Below are positions 26,031 through 32,672 of a stretch of DNA of 36,256 nucleotides, one piece after another. The stretch's first letter is position 1. Every line of letters begins with the position of its first letter. The position numbers and the translations under genes are program-made. Source of the stretch: a virus; IMG/VR virus record IMGVR_UViG_3300023235_000068, positions 1 through 36,256 of that record; one strand, 5' to 3'. The notes beneath the pieces are model-generated. The model saw only the letters and a list, made by a program, of their open reading frames with translations, searched no databases and was not told the origin of the DNA.

Positions 26031-26266
26031 GGTATTGATTCCCGTGTGATAGAGCGTTTTTTAATCGATGATTTTGGAATGGTTAACGGGGCACAGTAGT
26101 AATCACCTGATACGCTTGCCGCAATCGTGACACTAGATAATGTTTCTTTCAACACGTAGCCGATGGACTTAACCAGTCGGTTACAATCTGTCACCGACTC
26201 AAGCTTAACCCAACCAGACGCTTCGCTTGCTGCTTCCCACTCAATATAGTTTATTTCAAATGTCAT
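26027..26266 (-). CDS. Small protein of unknown function
   Basis: A 79-residue mixed protein beginning MTFEINYIEWEAAS and ending in a basic, Ser-rich tail (IKKRSITRES). The pattern WEAAS...GWVKL...VGYVL in its first half suggests a compact beta-alpha unit, but no family is recognised. Start ATG 26266, overlapping the previous stop (TAATG). Confidence 0.58.
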   Translation of the reverse strand: MTFEINYIEWEAASEASGWVKLESVTDCNRLVKSIGYVLKETLSSVTIAASVSGDYYCAPLTIPKSSIKKRSITRESIP

Positions 26267-26448
26267 TATTTCTTCATCTTCTTAAGAGTTTTTGCAAGCG
26301 CTACTTGTTTTCTAATTTTTGGGTTTTTGCTTTTAGCACCAGCCGCTAGTTTTTTTGCTGGAATCTTTTCACCAGCGGGAACACCTAAGCTTTTGTGCAA
26401 TCCACCCTTGTTTTTGGTAGCTGATTTTATCCAATCTTTACCGGCCAT
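26266..26448 (-). CDS. Small basic phage protein of a conserved type
   Basis: A 60-residue, strongly basic protein with a pattern seen across many phages: KGGLHKSLGVPAGEKIPAKK, then KSKNPKIRKQ and a Leu/Lys tail. It probably binds nucleic acid or is packaged, but the role is unknown. GGGGA lies before the ATG at 26448, overlapping the small terminase end by 11 bp. Confidence 0.7.
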   Translation of the reverse strand: MAGKDWIKSATKNKGGLHKSLGVPAGEKIPAKKLAAGAKSKNPKIRKQVALAKTLKKMKK

Positions 26449-26863
26449 TGCTAATCCCCTTAGCATCAAGCACGACTTGCATTAAATGCTTATAATCGTC
26501 GAGCAAATCTTGGTAAAGACTTGATTCTTTCCCGAACTCTTCGCGGCAACATTTCTCAAGAAGCCATGATATTGCTTGCCATGATTTTGGCATAGATTCA
26601 ATCACTTCGATTAACTCCGCTACTTTATCTGCTCTAGCTTCACACACGTTTGCAAAGAAGTGAGCAAAATGGGTATCTTTTCCCGCAATTAAATCTCGCT
26701 CACCATACTTCAACCAATTGAAAACCGTTTGGTGTGATTCTTTAACTTTTCCCGCCGCGTTATGCACTGATAAATGAGTGCGAATTCTGGCAACGATGGC
26801 TTCACCCTTGGCTACTGTAAATTTTGTTGGCTGTCCACCTGGGTTTCTCTTTTTATTTTCCAT
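26438..26863 (-). CDS. terS: Terminase small subunit
   Basis: A 141-residue protein. Residues about 10-55 form a helix-turn-helix (PTKFTVAKGEAIVARI, then NAAGKVKESHQTVFNWLKYG), followed by a helical oligomerisation segment (FANVCEARADKVAELIEVIE). This is the usual plan of small terminases, which recognise the packaging site on phage DNA and regulate the large subunit. SD GAGG before the ATG at 26863. It opens the late leftward operon, far from the large subunit gene. No clear promoter was found in the 200 bp upstream on this strand. Confidence 0.85.
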   Translation of the reverse strand: MENKKRNPGGQPTKFTVAKGEAIVARIRTHLSVHNAAGKVKESHQTVFNWLKYGERDLIAGKDTHFAHFFANVCEARADKVAELIEVIESMPKSWQAISWLLEKCCREEFGKESSLYQDLLDDYKHLMQVVLDAKGISNGR

Positions 26864-26982
26864 GAGCGCCTCTTTTTATTCCATAAAAAATAGCTTGTAG
26901 TTTGAGTTTACCCCACAAAAACAAACTTGATCCACTTCATAAATCATTTATTACTTGTAGGGTGTAACTTTATTGCAACATA

Positions 26983-27003
26983 GTGTTGACAAGAGATTAA
27001 CAG
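26983..27003. promoter_or_regulatory. Dyad operator over the rightward promoter
   Basis: GTGTT (26983-26987) and AACAG (26999-27003) form near-inverted arms separated by 11 bp. The left arm overlaps the -35 box. The same GTGTT-N11-AACAC layout occurs at 34286-34306 over the other rightward promoter, so a common repressor, perhaps one of the HTH proteins at 33586-34192, is likely. Confidence 0.5.
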
Positions 27004-27014
27004 TTTGATATCAT
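26986..27014 (+). promoter_or_regulatory. Strong sigma-70-type promoter for the J-domain operon
   Basis: Perfect -35 TTGACA (26986-26991), a 17-bp spacer, and -10 TATCAT (27009-27014, five of six consensus). It lies about 50 bp upstream of the first rightward gene, in the 200-bp region between divergent genes. The -35 is embedded in a dyad operator. Confidence 0.75.
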
Positions 27015-27063
27015 ATGTACAAGTTAGCGAGATACATAAATAAACAACAACCAGGGGTACAAA

Positions 27064-27300
27064 ATGAAAGATTTACTAAAAAAAGTAGAAACAATTTTAA
27101 GAGAAAAAGAGCGGCGCGATACAATATTTCTTGCCGATGAAAAGCTAGAGAAATTAAAAAACCATGCGAATGCGTTTGAATCTCACTCATGGGAGTGCAA
27201 ATTGATTATAGAGCTAGAAAAAATACTGGGTGAGTTGTTACATTCATCAACTCTCGACGCTGAGTTAATAGATATAAGACTTGTGTTACACAGAATCTAA
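27064..27300 (+). CDS. Small helical protein, first gene of the rightward operon
   Basis: A 78-residue charged, helical protein (MKDLLKKVETILREKERRD...), largely Leu/Glu/Lys and likely coiled-coil. SD AGGGG before the ATG at 27064. First gene after a strong, probably repressor-controlled promoter, hence likely early-expressed. Family unknown. Confidence 0.65.
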   Translation: MKDLLKKVETILREKERRDTIFLADEKLEKLKNHANAFESHSWECKLIIELEKILGELLHSSTLDAELIDIRLVLHRI

Positions 27301-27334
27301 AGCATAACAAAACATAACATAACAGGAATACAAC

Positions 27335-27820
27335 ATGAACGTATCAGACGCTTGCAAAATCCTCGGCTTGACCGGGGAGTTAACCCCGGATATCACCAAA
27401 CACGCTTACCGCAAGGCATGTTCAACGTATCACCCTGACCGTAACCCGGCAGGTCTAGAGATGATGAAAGCAGTTAACGAGGCTTACACCACACTCAAGG
27501 ACCACACGGGGAACGCTGATATTCTCGGGAGTGATATAACATACGGACACGAACTTTTCGAAGCGTTAACTAAAATCATGCACTGCAATCTAGCGATTGA
27601 GGTTTGTGGCTCCTGGGTGTGGGTTTCAGGTGACACAAAGCAGTTTAAGGACATCATCAAAGAAGCTGGCTTCAAGTGGGCTATCAAGAAAAAAATGTGG
27701 TTTTATCGTCCGGCGGGCAAGAAGTCATTCAGCCGTGGCTCTCACTCCATGGAAGAAATACGAACCAAGTACGGCAGCGAGCGCGCATCAATTAAACAAA
27801 CAAAACTTAAGGCGGCATGA
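27335..27820 (+). CDS. J-domain (DnaJ-like) protein with C-terminal phage/plasmid module
   Basis: A 161-residue protein. Residues 1-58 are a J-domain with the essential HPD tripeptide at 33-35 (TYHPDRNPAG), which in DnaJ-type proteins stimulates Hsp70 ATPase. Residues about 90-130 (SWVWVSGDTKQFKDIIKEAGFKW, KKKMWFYRP) form a compact module found in plasmid and phage proteins. It may redirect host DnaK, for instance to remodel replication complexes as lambda does, but the target is unknown. SD AGGA before the ATG at 27335. Confidence 0.85.
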   Translation: MNVSDACKILGLTGELTPDITKHAYRKACSTYHPDRNPAGLEMMKAVNEAYTTLKDHTGNADILGSDITYGHELFEALTKIMHCNLAIEVCGSWVWVSGDTKQFKDIIKEAGFKWAIKKKMWFYRPAGKKSFSRGSHSMEEIRTKYGSERASIKQTKLKAA

Positions 27821-27821
27821 T

Positions 27822-27977
27822 ATGGAAGGCGTGGAAAGCTTTATTCAGTGTGTAGTTTTGAACTTCGTAGGCTTCGGAATTATTCTTGGCGTGGATATGA
27901 TGACTAGCGAGTGGAGGCAAAAAAGAAATCATAAAAAATATAAAACAAAACTGGGGCTAGACGATGCAAACAGATGA
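27822..27977 (+). CDS. Small single-span membrane protein
   Basis: A 51-residue protein with a hydrophobic segment at about residues 8-25 (IQCVVLNFVGFGIILGV) and a basic tail (WRQKRNHKKYKTK). Its start lies one base after the previous stop, with GGCGG upstream. It could be a holin-like or membrane-targeted regulator; the endolysin gene converges from the opposite strand nearby, but different timing is likely. Confidence 0.58.
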   Translation: MEGVESFIQCVVLNFVGFGIILGVDMMTSEWRQKRNHKKYKTKLGLDDANR

Positions 27978-28071
27978 GCTTCATGGCGACGAGGACGGGA
28001 TTGACCAGGAATACAGGATTACTCAGCAACTAAGAGAGCATTTTCTAGAAGAGCGCGCCGACGTTGATTAG
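27964..28071 (+). CDS. Very small acidic protein
   Basis: A 35-residue frame (MQTDELHGDEDGIDQEYRI...), strongly acidic and helical. It overlaps the preceding gene by 14 bp with GGGG upstream of the ATG at 27964. Its stop overlaps the endolysin stop on the other strand. Acidic mini-proteins like this can be DNA mimics or inhibitors, but nothing specific supports that here. Confidence 0.45.
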   Translation: MQTDELHGDEDGIDQEYRITQQLREHFLEERADVD

Positions 28072-28613
28072 ATTTTATACGCCCGCATCAACCACCCTGG
28101 CAAGAACACAGCTTGTTCAGGGTCTTTTACGACCAACCTACGCATGAAACCGGCTCTCTCGCTAATCATGGGCGGTATCAGTGAAAAAGATATCTGGTTA
28201 ATAGCCCCAAGCGTTTTAGGGCCTAGCAAGCCATCGCACATGATGAAATCCAAGCTCTTTTGCGCTGAACAACATGCACGCTGAGTGTTTAGCGTGGCTT
28301 GGTGAAGTCCATGATGGATAAACATATCAAAAACATACTTAGCGATTGCGAAGTTCATGATTTTGTCAAACCGCGCTTGACCCCAAAACTCTGAGTAATA
28401 CAAGCTTACAGCCTGTTGCTTAGTTAAATCCTTGATGGTCTGCTTGGTAACTTCACCCGTAATTCCAATGCGTTTAAGCGTGGCCGCGTTTACTTCCTTC
28501 AAGAATCTAAGCGAGATACCAAAATTAGTAGCTCCCCCTGCATCTTTCTTGTTGTCCGAGTAACCACCCTCGTTACCCAGGACATAATCAACGCACGCAT
28601 TGAAATCAGCCAT
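28068..28613 (-). CDS. Endolysin, GH108-type muramidase with peptidoglycan-binding domain
   Basis: A 181-residue protein. The N-terminal catalytic domain shows the GH108 signature: EGGYSDNKKDAGGATNFGI at about residues 15-33, with the first Glu as the expected catalytic acid. The C-terminal domain (DGLLGPKTLGAINQI) is the matching peptidoglycan-binding domain. It degrades the cell wall at lysis. There is no signal peptide, so export needs a holin. The start is the ATG at 28613 with GAGG five bases upstream; a longer frame from 28655 reads into the upstream gene and is rejected. It is at the end of the leftward replication operon rather than with late genes. Confidence 0.92.
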   Translation of the reverse strand: MADFNACVDYVLGNEGGYSDNKKDAGGATNFGISLRFLKEVNAATLKRIGITGEVTKQTIKDLTKQQAVSLYYSEFWGQARFDKIMNFAIAKYVFDMFIHHGLHQATLNTQRACCSAQKSLDFIMCDGLLGPKTLGAINQISFSLIPPMISERAGFMRRLVVKDPEQAVFLPGWLMRAYKI

Positions 28614-28620
28614 AACTACC

Positions 28621-28857
28621 TCAAAAAGATTCGTGTCCGCCGAACTCAGCACCATATTTTTGCTTGAAGCGTTGCTTAGCTACCTGTTCATTAGCTCTTA
28701 AGTGCCCTTGAATCATCTCACGGGGCACGTCTTGAAGCGTTAAGCCTTTGGCTACTGGAATGCCCTTGTTTGGGTTTTTGAAGCCCTCACGTGGCTTACG
28801 GGTGCGCTCTGTGACCATTGGTACATGAGCTTGCGTTTTAACTTCTGTCTTAGCCAT
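28621..28857 (-). CDS. Small basic protein upstream of the endolysin
   Basis: A 78-residue, Lys/Arg/Pro-rich protein, probably mostly disordered with one helix near the end (REMIQGHLRANEQVAKQRFKQKY). GGGG before the ATG at 28857; its stop abuts the SD of the endolysin gene. Family not recognised. Confidence 0.58.
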   Translation of the reverse strand: MAKTEVKTQAHVPMVTERTRKPREGFKNPNKGIPVAKGLTLQDVPREMIQGHLRANEQVAKQRFKQKYGAEFGGHESF

Positions 28858-28922
28858 GATTTAACCCCTAATATTTTTATTGATGCTAGCAAATAAAGCG
28901 CGTTACCACAAACTAAACCCAC

Positions 28923-30233
28923 TTACTTGTAAGCGTCCTTGTACGATTTAACCGAAGCTATTGGATTATTAACCGCATTTCCTGCGCTGTGCTGGTCAAC
29001 ATCAAAAAATCTCGCATCTTTGAACCCGTGGTAAACAGTAAAGTAGCCAGTATCACCCCTTGATTTTCGATTCTTAATCACAAAAATATCCTTCACTGTT
29101 GCCTCATCGGGCCTGTGCATTTGAGGCTGGTCTATACCTAACCACCATTCAGATGAACGCTCAAAGTCAAGTGTTCCGGCGGCTTCGTAGGTGTGTGGCG
29201 TGGTATCACCCTCTTTTTTTTGTGAATCCTTTCGCTTCACTTGCTGCAATGCAATAACAACGCACCCTAGCTTGTAAGCCAGCCCCGACAAGCCCTTGGC
29301 TATCCTCCCCAGCTCTTGATACTCATCCCCACCCTTGTCCTTAACCTGGCCGACATAATCCACCACAATCACCGAAACAGGCTTTTTTAGAGCGCAACAA
29401 GATGCCGTCATTTGTATTTCACTTAATTCAAGCCCTGACTTGCTAACAAGTGTTACATCACGTTTTAAAGTCTCACTTGCTCCACCATCCTCCAGGGTTT
29501 TTTTAAGCGAGCCCTTGAACGGCCGTATCATGTTTTGATACCGGGAAAGCATTACTCGCTTGTCCATCTCTAAATTAAAATAAATTGCCTGGGTGCCTGG
29601 TTTCACTTGCAGTATATTTTCCATGAGGTGCAAGCCCATTAAAGTTTTACCAACCCCTGAGCGCCCACCGATTGTAATCATCCCCTTCGATGGGAATGGA
29701 GGCCAGTCCTTCAAGTTTGTCTTGAAGTATTCAGGCTCATCATCGTTTGACATAACCTCGTCAACTATCTCCGAGAGATGTTGTGTATGGGGTGATTTTA
29801 TTTCATCACCAAGCAAGTTAGCTGCGAGCTCTTGAATAATACCGTAGCCCTTCTCAATACTGTCCGCCTGGTTTACTTGCTGCATACATTGAGCGAGCAT
29901 CTGCACTTTAGGCCGTAATATTGCTAGGTTACCAAGCTCATTAATGTACCGGTCTATGCTTGTTGACGGTATAAAATCAGCCAGCAATGCCTCCTGAATT
30001 ACCTGCGCGGCCTCAGTGGTAACTGAAGCCAGGTAGTCAGTGTAATCAATACCCACGCCAGCGCTAAAGTTAGATGATGCAAGTTTAAAAATTTCCTTCA
30101 CCGGTTTATGTGTAAAAAACTCATCCCTCAATTTAGAAATTAAATACGCATCATAACCCTGGATGTCTCTCAGGTTATGAAGTACTAACGCACCAATGAC
30201 CGCTTTTTCCTTCTCAACATTACTTGTTTTCAA
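28923..30233 (-). CDS. dnaB-like: Replicative DNA helicase, DnaB family
   Basis: A 436-residue protein. The N-terminal DnaB domain begins EKEKAVIGALVLHN. The RecA-like motor has Walker A GGRSGVGKT (189-197), YFNLEMDKRVMLSR with the catalytic Glu 222, Walker B VIVVDYVG (288-295) and ALQQVKR. It unwinds the phage fork and must recruit host polymerase, since none is encoded here. The start is a TTG at 30233 (AAGGGG nine bases upstream), overlapping the upstream gene by 14 bp; no better start exists without losing the DnaB N-terminus. It follows the winged-helix protein that probably loads it. Confidence 0.93.
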   Translation of the reverse strand: MKTSNVEKEKAVIGALVLHNLRDIQGYDAYLISKLRDEFFTHKPVKEIFKLASSNFSAGVGIDYTDYLASVTTEAAQVIQEALLADFIPSTSIDRYINELGNLAILRPKVQMLAQCMQQVNQADSIEKGYGIIQELAANLLGDEIKSPHTQHLSEIVDEVMSNDDEPEYFKTNLKDWPPFPSKGMITIGGRSGVGKTLMGLHLMENILQVKPGTQAIYFNLEMDKRVMLSRYQNMIRPFKGSLKKTLEDGGASETLKRDVTLVSKSGLELSEIQMTASCCALKKPVSVIVVDYVGQVKDKGGDEYQELGRIAKGLSGLAYKLGCVVIALQQVKRKDSQKKEGDTTPHTYEAAGTLDFERSSEWWLGIDQPQMHRPDEATVKDIFVIKNRKSRGDTGYFTVYHGFKDARFFDVDQHSAGNAVNNPIASVKSYKDAYK

Positions 30234-30972
30234 CTCGATTTACCCCTTCAAGTGTGTAAATTTCAATAAATGCATCCCACCTCAAGCAAATATCCAAACG
30301 ATGCTTGAACTTACTTAACCGGTAGTGTTTAGCGTTTACCCCTTGCGTCAACCATACCCTGAAATTCTTCTCCGTTAGTTTCACATCCCATTCTTTTTTA
30401 ATTACTTGAAGTGACTTGTGAATAGCGTTTAGCTGCCGCTTGTCCTGCCCCACTGGCTTTAGCCCATGCGCTATAGCTAACTCATTCCATATTGCTATGT
30501 ATGAGGCTGTTTCCTTGGTTACTTGGGGTTTGTCTTTCTTAGGCTTATCGGCTGAGGGGGGCATTTCTTCAGGGGTACTTACTGAAGAAGTGCATATCTC
30601 TTTATTTTCTTTTGTTTTTATCTTTCTTTTATATGCGCTCCCATTAACCGCGTTCGGTTTTTGGGAGACCGGTAGCAGATGCAGTTTATACTCATATTTA
30701 GCAAACTTACCTGCTTCTTTCACCTCCTCTCTTTCGAGTAAACCGCAGTCTATAAGCGAGGTAAGGATTCTATAAATCTTGGTGTTGCCTATTTTAAATT
30801 TGCTTTTTAAATGCTTTGTGTTTATGTCCCATTCAGGCGGTAAGCTGCACAAATATGCATAAACACCTATGGTTTCCGCGTCTTTTATGAGATTAAATAT
30901 TTGATTCATAAGGACGGTAAAACCGCCTTGGGTTTGGTTGTAAAGCTTCCCCGAAAACTTCTCAATACTCAT
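30220..30972 (-). CDS. Winged-helix replication protein (initiator / helicase loader type)
   Basis: A 250-residue protein. Residues about 15-85 form a winged-helix region like phage replisome organisers and plasmid initiators (FTVLMNQIFNL, YAYLCSLPPEWDINTKHLKSKF, YRILTSLIDCGLLERE). A disordered Lys/Glu/Ser linker follows, then a C-terminal helical domain (about 150-250). The gene directly precedes DnaB, so it likely binds the origin and brings in the helicase. Candidate origins are the repeat array at 34657-34820 or the AT-rich repeats at 31345-31375. Confidence 0.82.
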   Translation of the reverse strand: MSIEKFSGKLYNQTQGGFTVLMNQIFNLIKDAETIGVYAYLCSLPPEWDINTKHLKSKFKIGNTKIYRILTSLIDCGLLEREEVKEAGKFAKYEYKLHLLPVSQKPNAVNGSAYKRKIKTKENKEICTSSVSTPEEMPPSADKPKKDKPQVTKETASYIAIWNELAIAHGLKPVGQDKRQLNAIHKSLQVIKKEWDVKLTEKNFRVWLTQGVNAKHYRLSKFKHRLDICLRWDAFIEIYTLEGVNRVENK

Positions 30973-31124
30973 AAAACATATCCTTGTTTTAGTAAATTAA
31001 TAGCTAACGTCATCCTGGTATCAAATTCTTTCGGCGTGAAATCGTTATAATTAAACGTATCGCGCCAATTATTAAACACTTCCCACTGTTCTTTATTCAT
31101 CACATCATCCATTGTTGTGGTCAT
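30969..31124 (-). CDS. Small protein upstream of the replication initiator
   Basis: A 51-residue frame (MTTTMDDVMNKEQWEVFNNW...) ending in an ATGA overlap with the initiator start. The N-terminal start at 31124 lacks an SD; the ATG eight codons in may be used instead. Tight coupling supports a real gene. Function unknown. Confidence 0.52.
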   Translation of the reverse strand: MTTTMDDVMNKEQWEVFNNWRDTFNYNDFTPKEFDTRMTLAINLLKQGYVL

Positions 31125-31392
31125 AAATATTAATTTTTAGGTGCAACTAAACCCACTGTTAAAATAAGCGTAAAAAACCTTGCGTATAAGTGTTTGTATT
31201 GGTAAACTATGTTCATATTTAACGCATCCTAGTGTGTTGAGTATCAAAATATTTAGCGCACTGGTTATGCGGGTAAATATGTCTTCGGGCTACGCCCATG
31301 AGCTAGTTGGTATTGAAGTACCAACCGGCTCAATCCTACTTCAATGTTTTAATAAGATCAACATGTTAAAATAAGAGCATAATACTTTTATT
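31125..31392. other. 268-bp gene-poor region upstream of the replication genes
   Basis: AT-rich non-coding region. It holds TGTTAAAATAAG twice (31157-31168 and 31364-31375), plus TGTTTTAATAAG (31345-31356). It also holds an imperfect hairpin, GTTGGTA/TACCAAC around a 6-base loop (31306-31325), extended by an outer AGC/GCT. No convincing promoter was found. It may be an origin element, a leader or a transcription pause region between the control genes and replication genes. Confidence 0.4.
31345..31375. repeat. AT-rich tandem repeats TGTT(TT/AA)AATAAG
   Basis: Two near-identical 12-mers, TGTTTTAATAAG and TGTTAAAATAAG, lie 19 bp apart start to start; a further exact copy of the second is at 31157-31168. 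They sit about 250 bp upstream of the replication initiator gene. They could be binding sites or part of an AT-rich unwinding element, or they may be chance in AT-rich DNA. Confidence 0.35.
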
Positions 31393-31569
31393 TTAGTATT
31401 GTCCGAGCTGTTCAAGAAGTTCTTTTCCAAACTGACGTAAAAACGTTTCTACCACATGAATTTCTTTTGTTGTGAATGTTGTATGATCGTCTTCTGGCGC
31501 TCTGTCATACATAGAATTAGCGACTTGCTCTAAAAGTTGTTGCGATTTTGCGTGTATATCAAAAGTCAT
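31393..31569 (-). CDS. Small acidic protein
   Basis: A 58-residue protein (MTFDIHAKSQQLLEQVANSM...), helical, ending LRQFGKELLEQLGQY. Good SD (AGGGAAGG) before the ATG at 31569. After its stop an AATACT/AGTATT stem lies in an AT-rich stretch. Family unknown. Confidence 0.65.
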   Translation of the reverse strand: MTFDIHAKSQQLLEQVANSMYDRAPEDDHTTFTTKEIHVVETFLRQFGKELLEQLGQY

Positions 31570-31592
31570 AACCTTCCCTTGTTTGATTTGAA

Positions 31593-31901
31593 TTAACGTC
31601 GTCGATGATTGTAAGTCCTAGGTCTTGTTTGTCTGTGTGCTTTTCTCTCCTGGTGCTTGTTGATTAGATGGTCTGTTGCTCGATGCGCAACCGCTCCGGC
31701 TGTCCCTGCTGCCGCACCTGCAACAGCCGCGCCAGCCATCCTTTCCATCATACCCCCGCCTGAGTTGTTGCTTTGTTGCTCTTGTCCGTCCTGGGGCCTC
31801 TCGTGATTGTTATCACTGCAACTCACAAGAAAGCTAACCCCAACAAGAGTAATCATGAAGCCAAAGGCAAATCCTAGCGCTACTTTAGGATTGAACTTCA
31901 T
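31593..31901 (-). CDS. Predicted lipoprotein with glycine-zipper-like segment
   Basis: A 102-residue protein. A signal sequence (basic KFNPK, then hydrophobic residues about 7-26) ends in a lipobox LVSC (25-28), so Cys 28 would be lipidated after signal peptidase II cleavage. The mature protein has a polar Gln/Asn/Gly linker, an Ala/Gly stretch (about 56-72, AGAAVAGAAAGTAGAVAH) resembling glycine-zipper membrane segments, and a very basic tail. Because it lies in the control region rather than with late genes, it may act on the cell envelope during infection or lysogeny, for example superinfection exclusion; this is inference. Start ATG 31901, ATGA-coupled. Confidence 0.65.
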   Translation of the reverse strand: MKFNPKVALGFAFGFMITLVGVSFLVSCSDNNHERPQDGQEQQSNNSGGGMMERMAGAAVAGAAAGTAGAVAHRATDHLINKHQERKAHRQTRPRTYNHRRR

Positions 31902-32140
31902 AAGCTACCCTGAAACATATTAAGTTTAACACCAAAGAGGGCGGTGATGGCCTCTGCTATTTCATTGGTGTACATATCAGCAAACACCCCGTCTTCCGTG
32001 AACTTCTCAAGCGCTTCAACAACTGTTTCTTTGATGCTGAACCCGTTAACCATAAGAGTCATGGGTAAGTTCATCGCGTCTGCAAATGTTACCGTCAAAT
32101 TTTCTTGAGCGCTGTAAATAACATCCGTTGATTTATTCAC
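31898..32140 (-). CDS. Small protein, N-terminal paralogue of its upstream neighbour
   Basis: An 80-residue protein starting at GTG 32140 (GGAG upstream; GTGA overlap with the previous stop). The N-terminus TDVIYSAQENLTVT nearly repeats that of the upstream gene product (TDVIYSNEENLTVT), at both protein and DNA level. The rest is helical (IKETVVEALEKFTEDGVFADMY). Function unknown. The duplication suggests a shared binding or docking segment. Confidence 0.6.
   Translation of the reverse strand: MNKSTDVIYSAQENLTVTFADAMNLPMTLMVNGFSIKETVVEALEKFTEDGVFADMYTNEIAEAITALFGVKLNMFQGSL
32088..32125. repeat. Direct repeat copy 1, start of the 80-residue gene
   Basis: A 38-bp stretch that is nearly the same as 32291-32328, differing mainly in a central five-base block. 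It encodes the DVIYS...ENLTV segment and is in the same reading frame in both genes, so it is a partial gene duplication rather than a regulatory repeat. Confidence 0.7.
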
Positions 32141-32343
32141 CGGTATAATTCTCCGCATTTTCTGCATTCAGAAGAGCCTAGTGTCCTGCTGTGTTCGGGG
32201 GAGTACACACTGTAAGTTCTGAATTCATGCTCGCACTCTTTATTTTCTTTTATTGAAACACTATCCCCCGCAATAACTACGGCGTTTCCAGTTACCGTCA
32301 AATTTTCTTCATTACTGTAAATAACATCAGTTAATTTAACCAT
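32137..32343 (-). CDS. Small protein with duplicated N-terminus and zinc-ribbon-like tail
   Basis: A 68-residue protein. N-terminal TDVIYSNEENLTVT is shared with the next gene. The C-terminal part holds Cys-x-His (CEHEF) and later CRKCGELYR, a CxH...CxxC set that could bind zinc. The same tail style (CEHEW...CKLCGEFYL) ends the 189-residue protein at 32669. SD AGGA before the ATG at 32343. Function unknown. Confidence 0.6.
   Translation of the reverse strand: MVKLTDVIYSNEENLTVTGNAVVIAGDSVSIKENKECEHEFRTYSVYSPEHSRTLGSSECRKCGELYR
32291..32328. repeat. Direct repeat copy 2, start of the 68-residue gene
   Basis: Partner of 32088-32125, offset 203 bp. The conserved ends (GTTACCGTCAAATTTTCTT and CTGTAAATAACATC) flank a variable centre, as expected for coding paralogy. 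Confidence 0.7.
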
Positions 32344-32357
32344 TTTCACAATCCTTT

Positions 32358-32672
32358 TTAATATGAAACGTCGATTAAGGCTTTTAACGCAAACAAACGA
32401 ATCTCACCGGTCTTTTTATCAACGATAGAAACGCAAGGTATGCTTGGGCCTCCCACGGTAATAATTTTCGATAACTCACTCTTTACATTTAGCGGCGTAA
32501 ATCCGTGAACTAATAGAAACTCACTTTCACCGGTTGTAACTTTATTGTTTAGTGCTTCTAAAATATCAGGCTTACGTTTGTTAAATATTTCAAGCCATTC
32601 ACCCCCTGGTTTTGGCATCTTAGGGGGTGTATCTTCCTTCTCAGACTTCTTTTTTCTTTTAAACCAATTCAC
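32358..32672 (-). CDS. Protein of unknown function with basic N-terminus
   Basis: A 104-residue protein, started at GTG 32672 (GGGGAG upstream; GTGA overlap). It begins MNWFKRKKKSEKE, then a compact alpha/beta body (GESEFLLVHGFTPLNVKSELSKII). Earlier in-frame ATGs exist but would overlap the previous gene further. Family not recognised. Confidence 0.58.
   Translation of the reverse strand: MNWFKRKKKSEKEDTPPKMPKPGGEWLEIFNKRKPDILEALNNKVTTGESEFLLVHGFTPLNVKSELSKIITVGGPSIPCVSIVDKKTGEIRLFALKALIDVSY

Noticed and set aside
26864-26985. A leftward promoter for the small terminase gene
   Set aside because: The best candidate (TTGCAA, 17 bp, AGTAAT on the minus strand) matches only four of six bases in each box, too weak to call.
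28614-28655. An upstream extension of the endolysin
   Set aside because: It reads into the end of the preceding gene. The ATG at 28613 has GAGG five bases upstream and fits the GH108 N-terminus.
31267-31374. A 35-codon plus-strand frame in the gap upstream of the replication genes
   Set aside because: It has no convincing SD, runs against the surrounding operon, and overlaps the hairpin and repeats.
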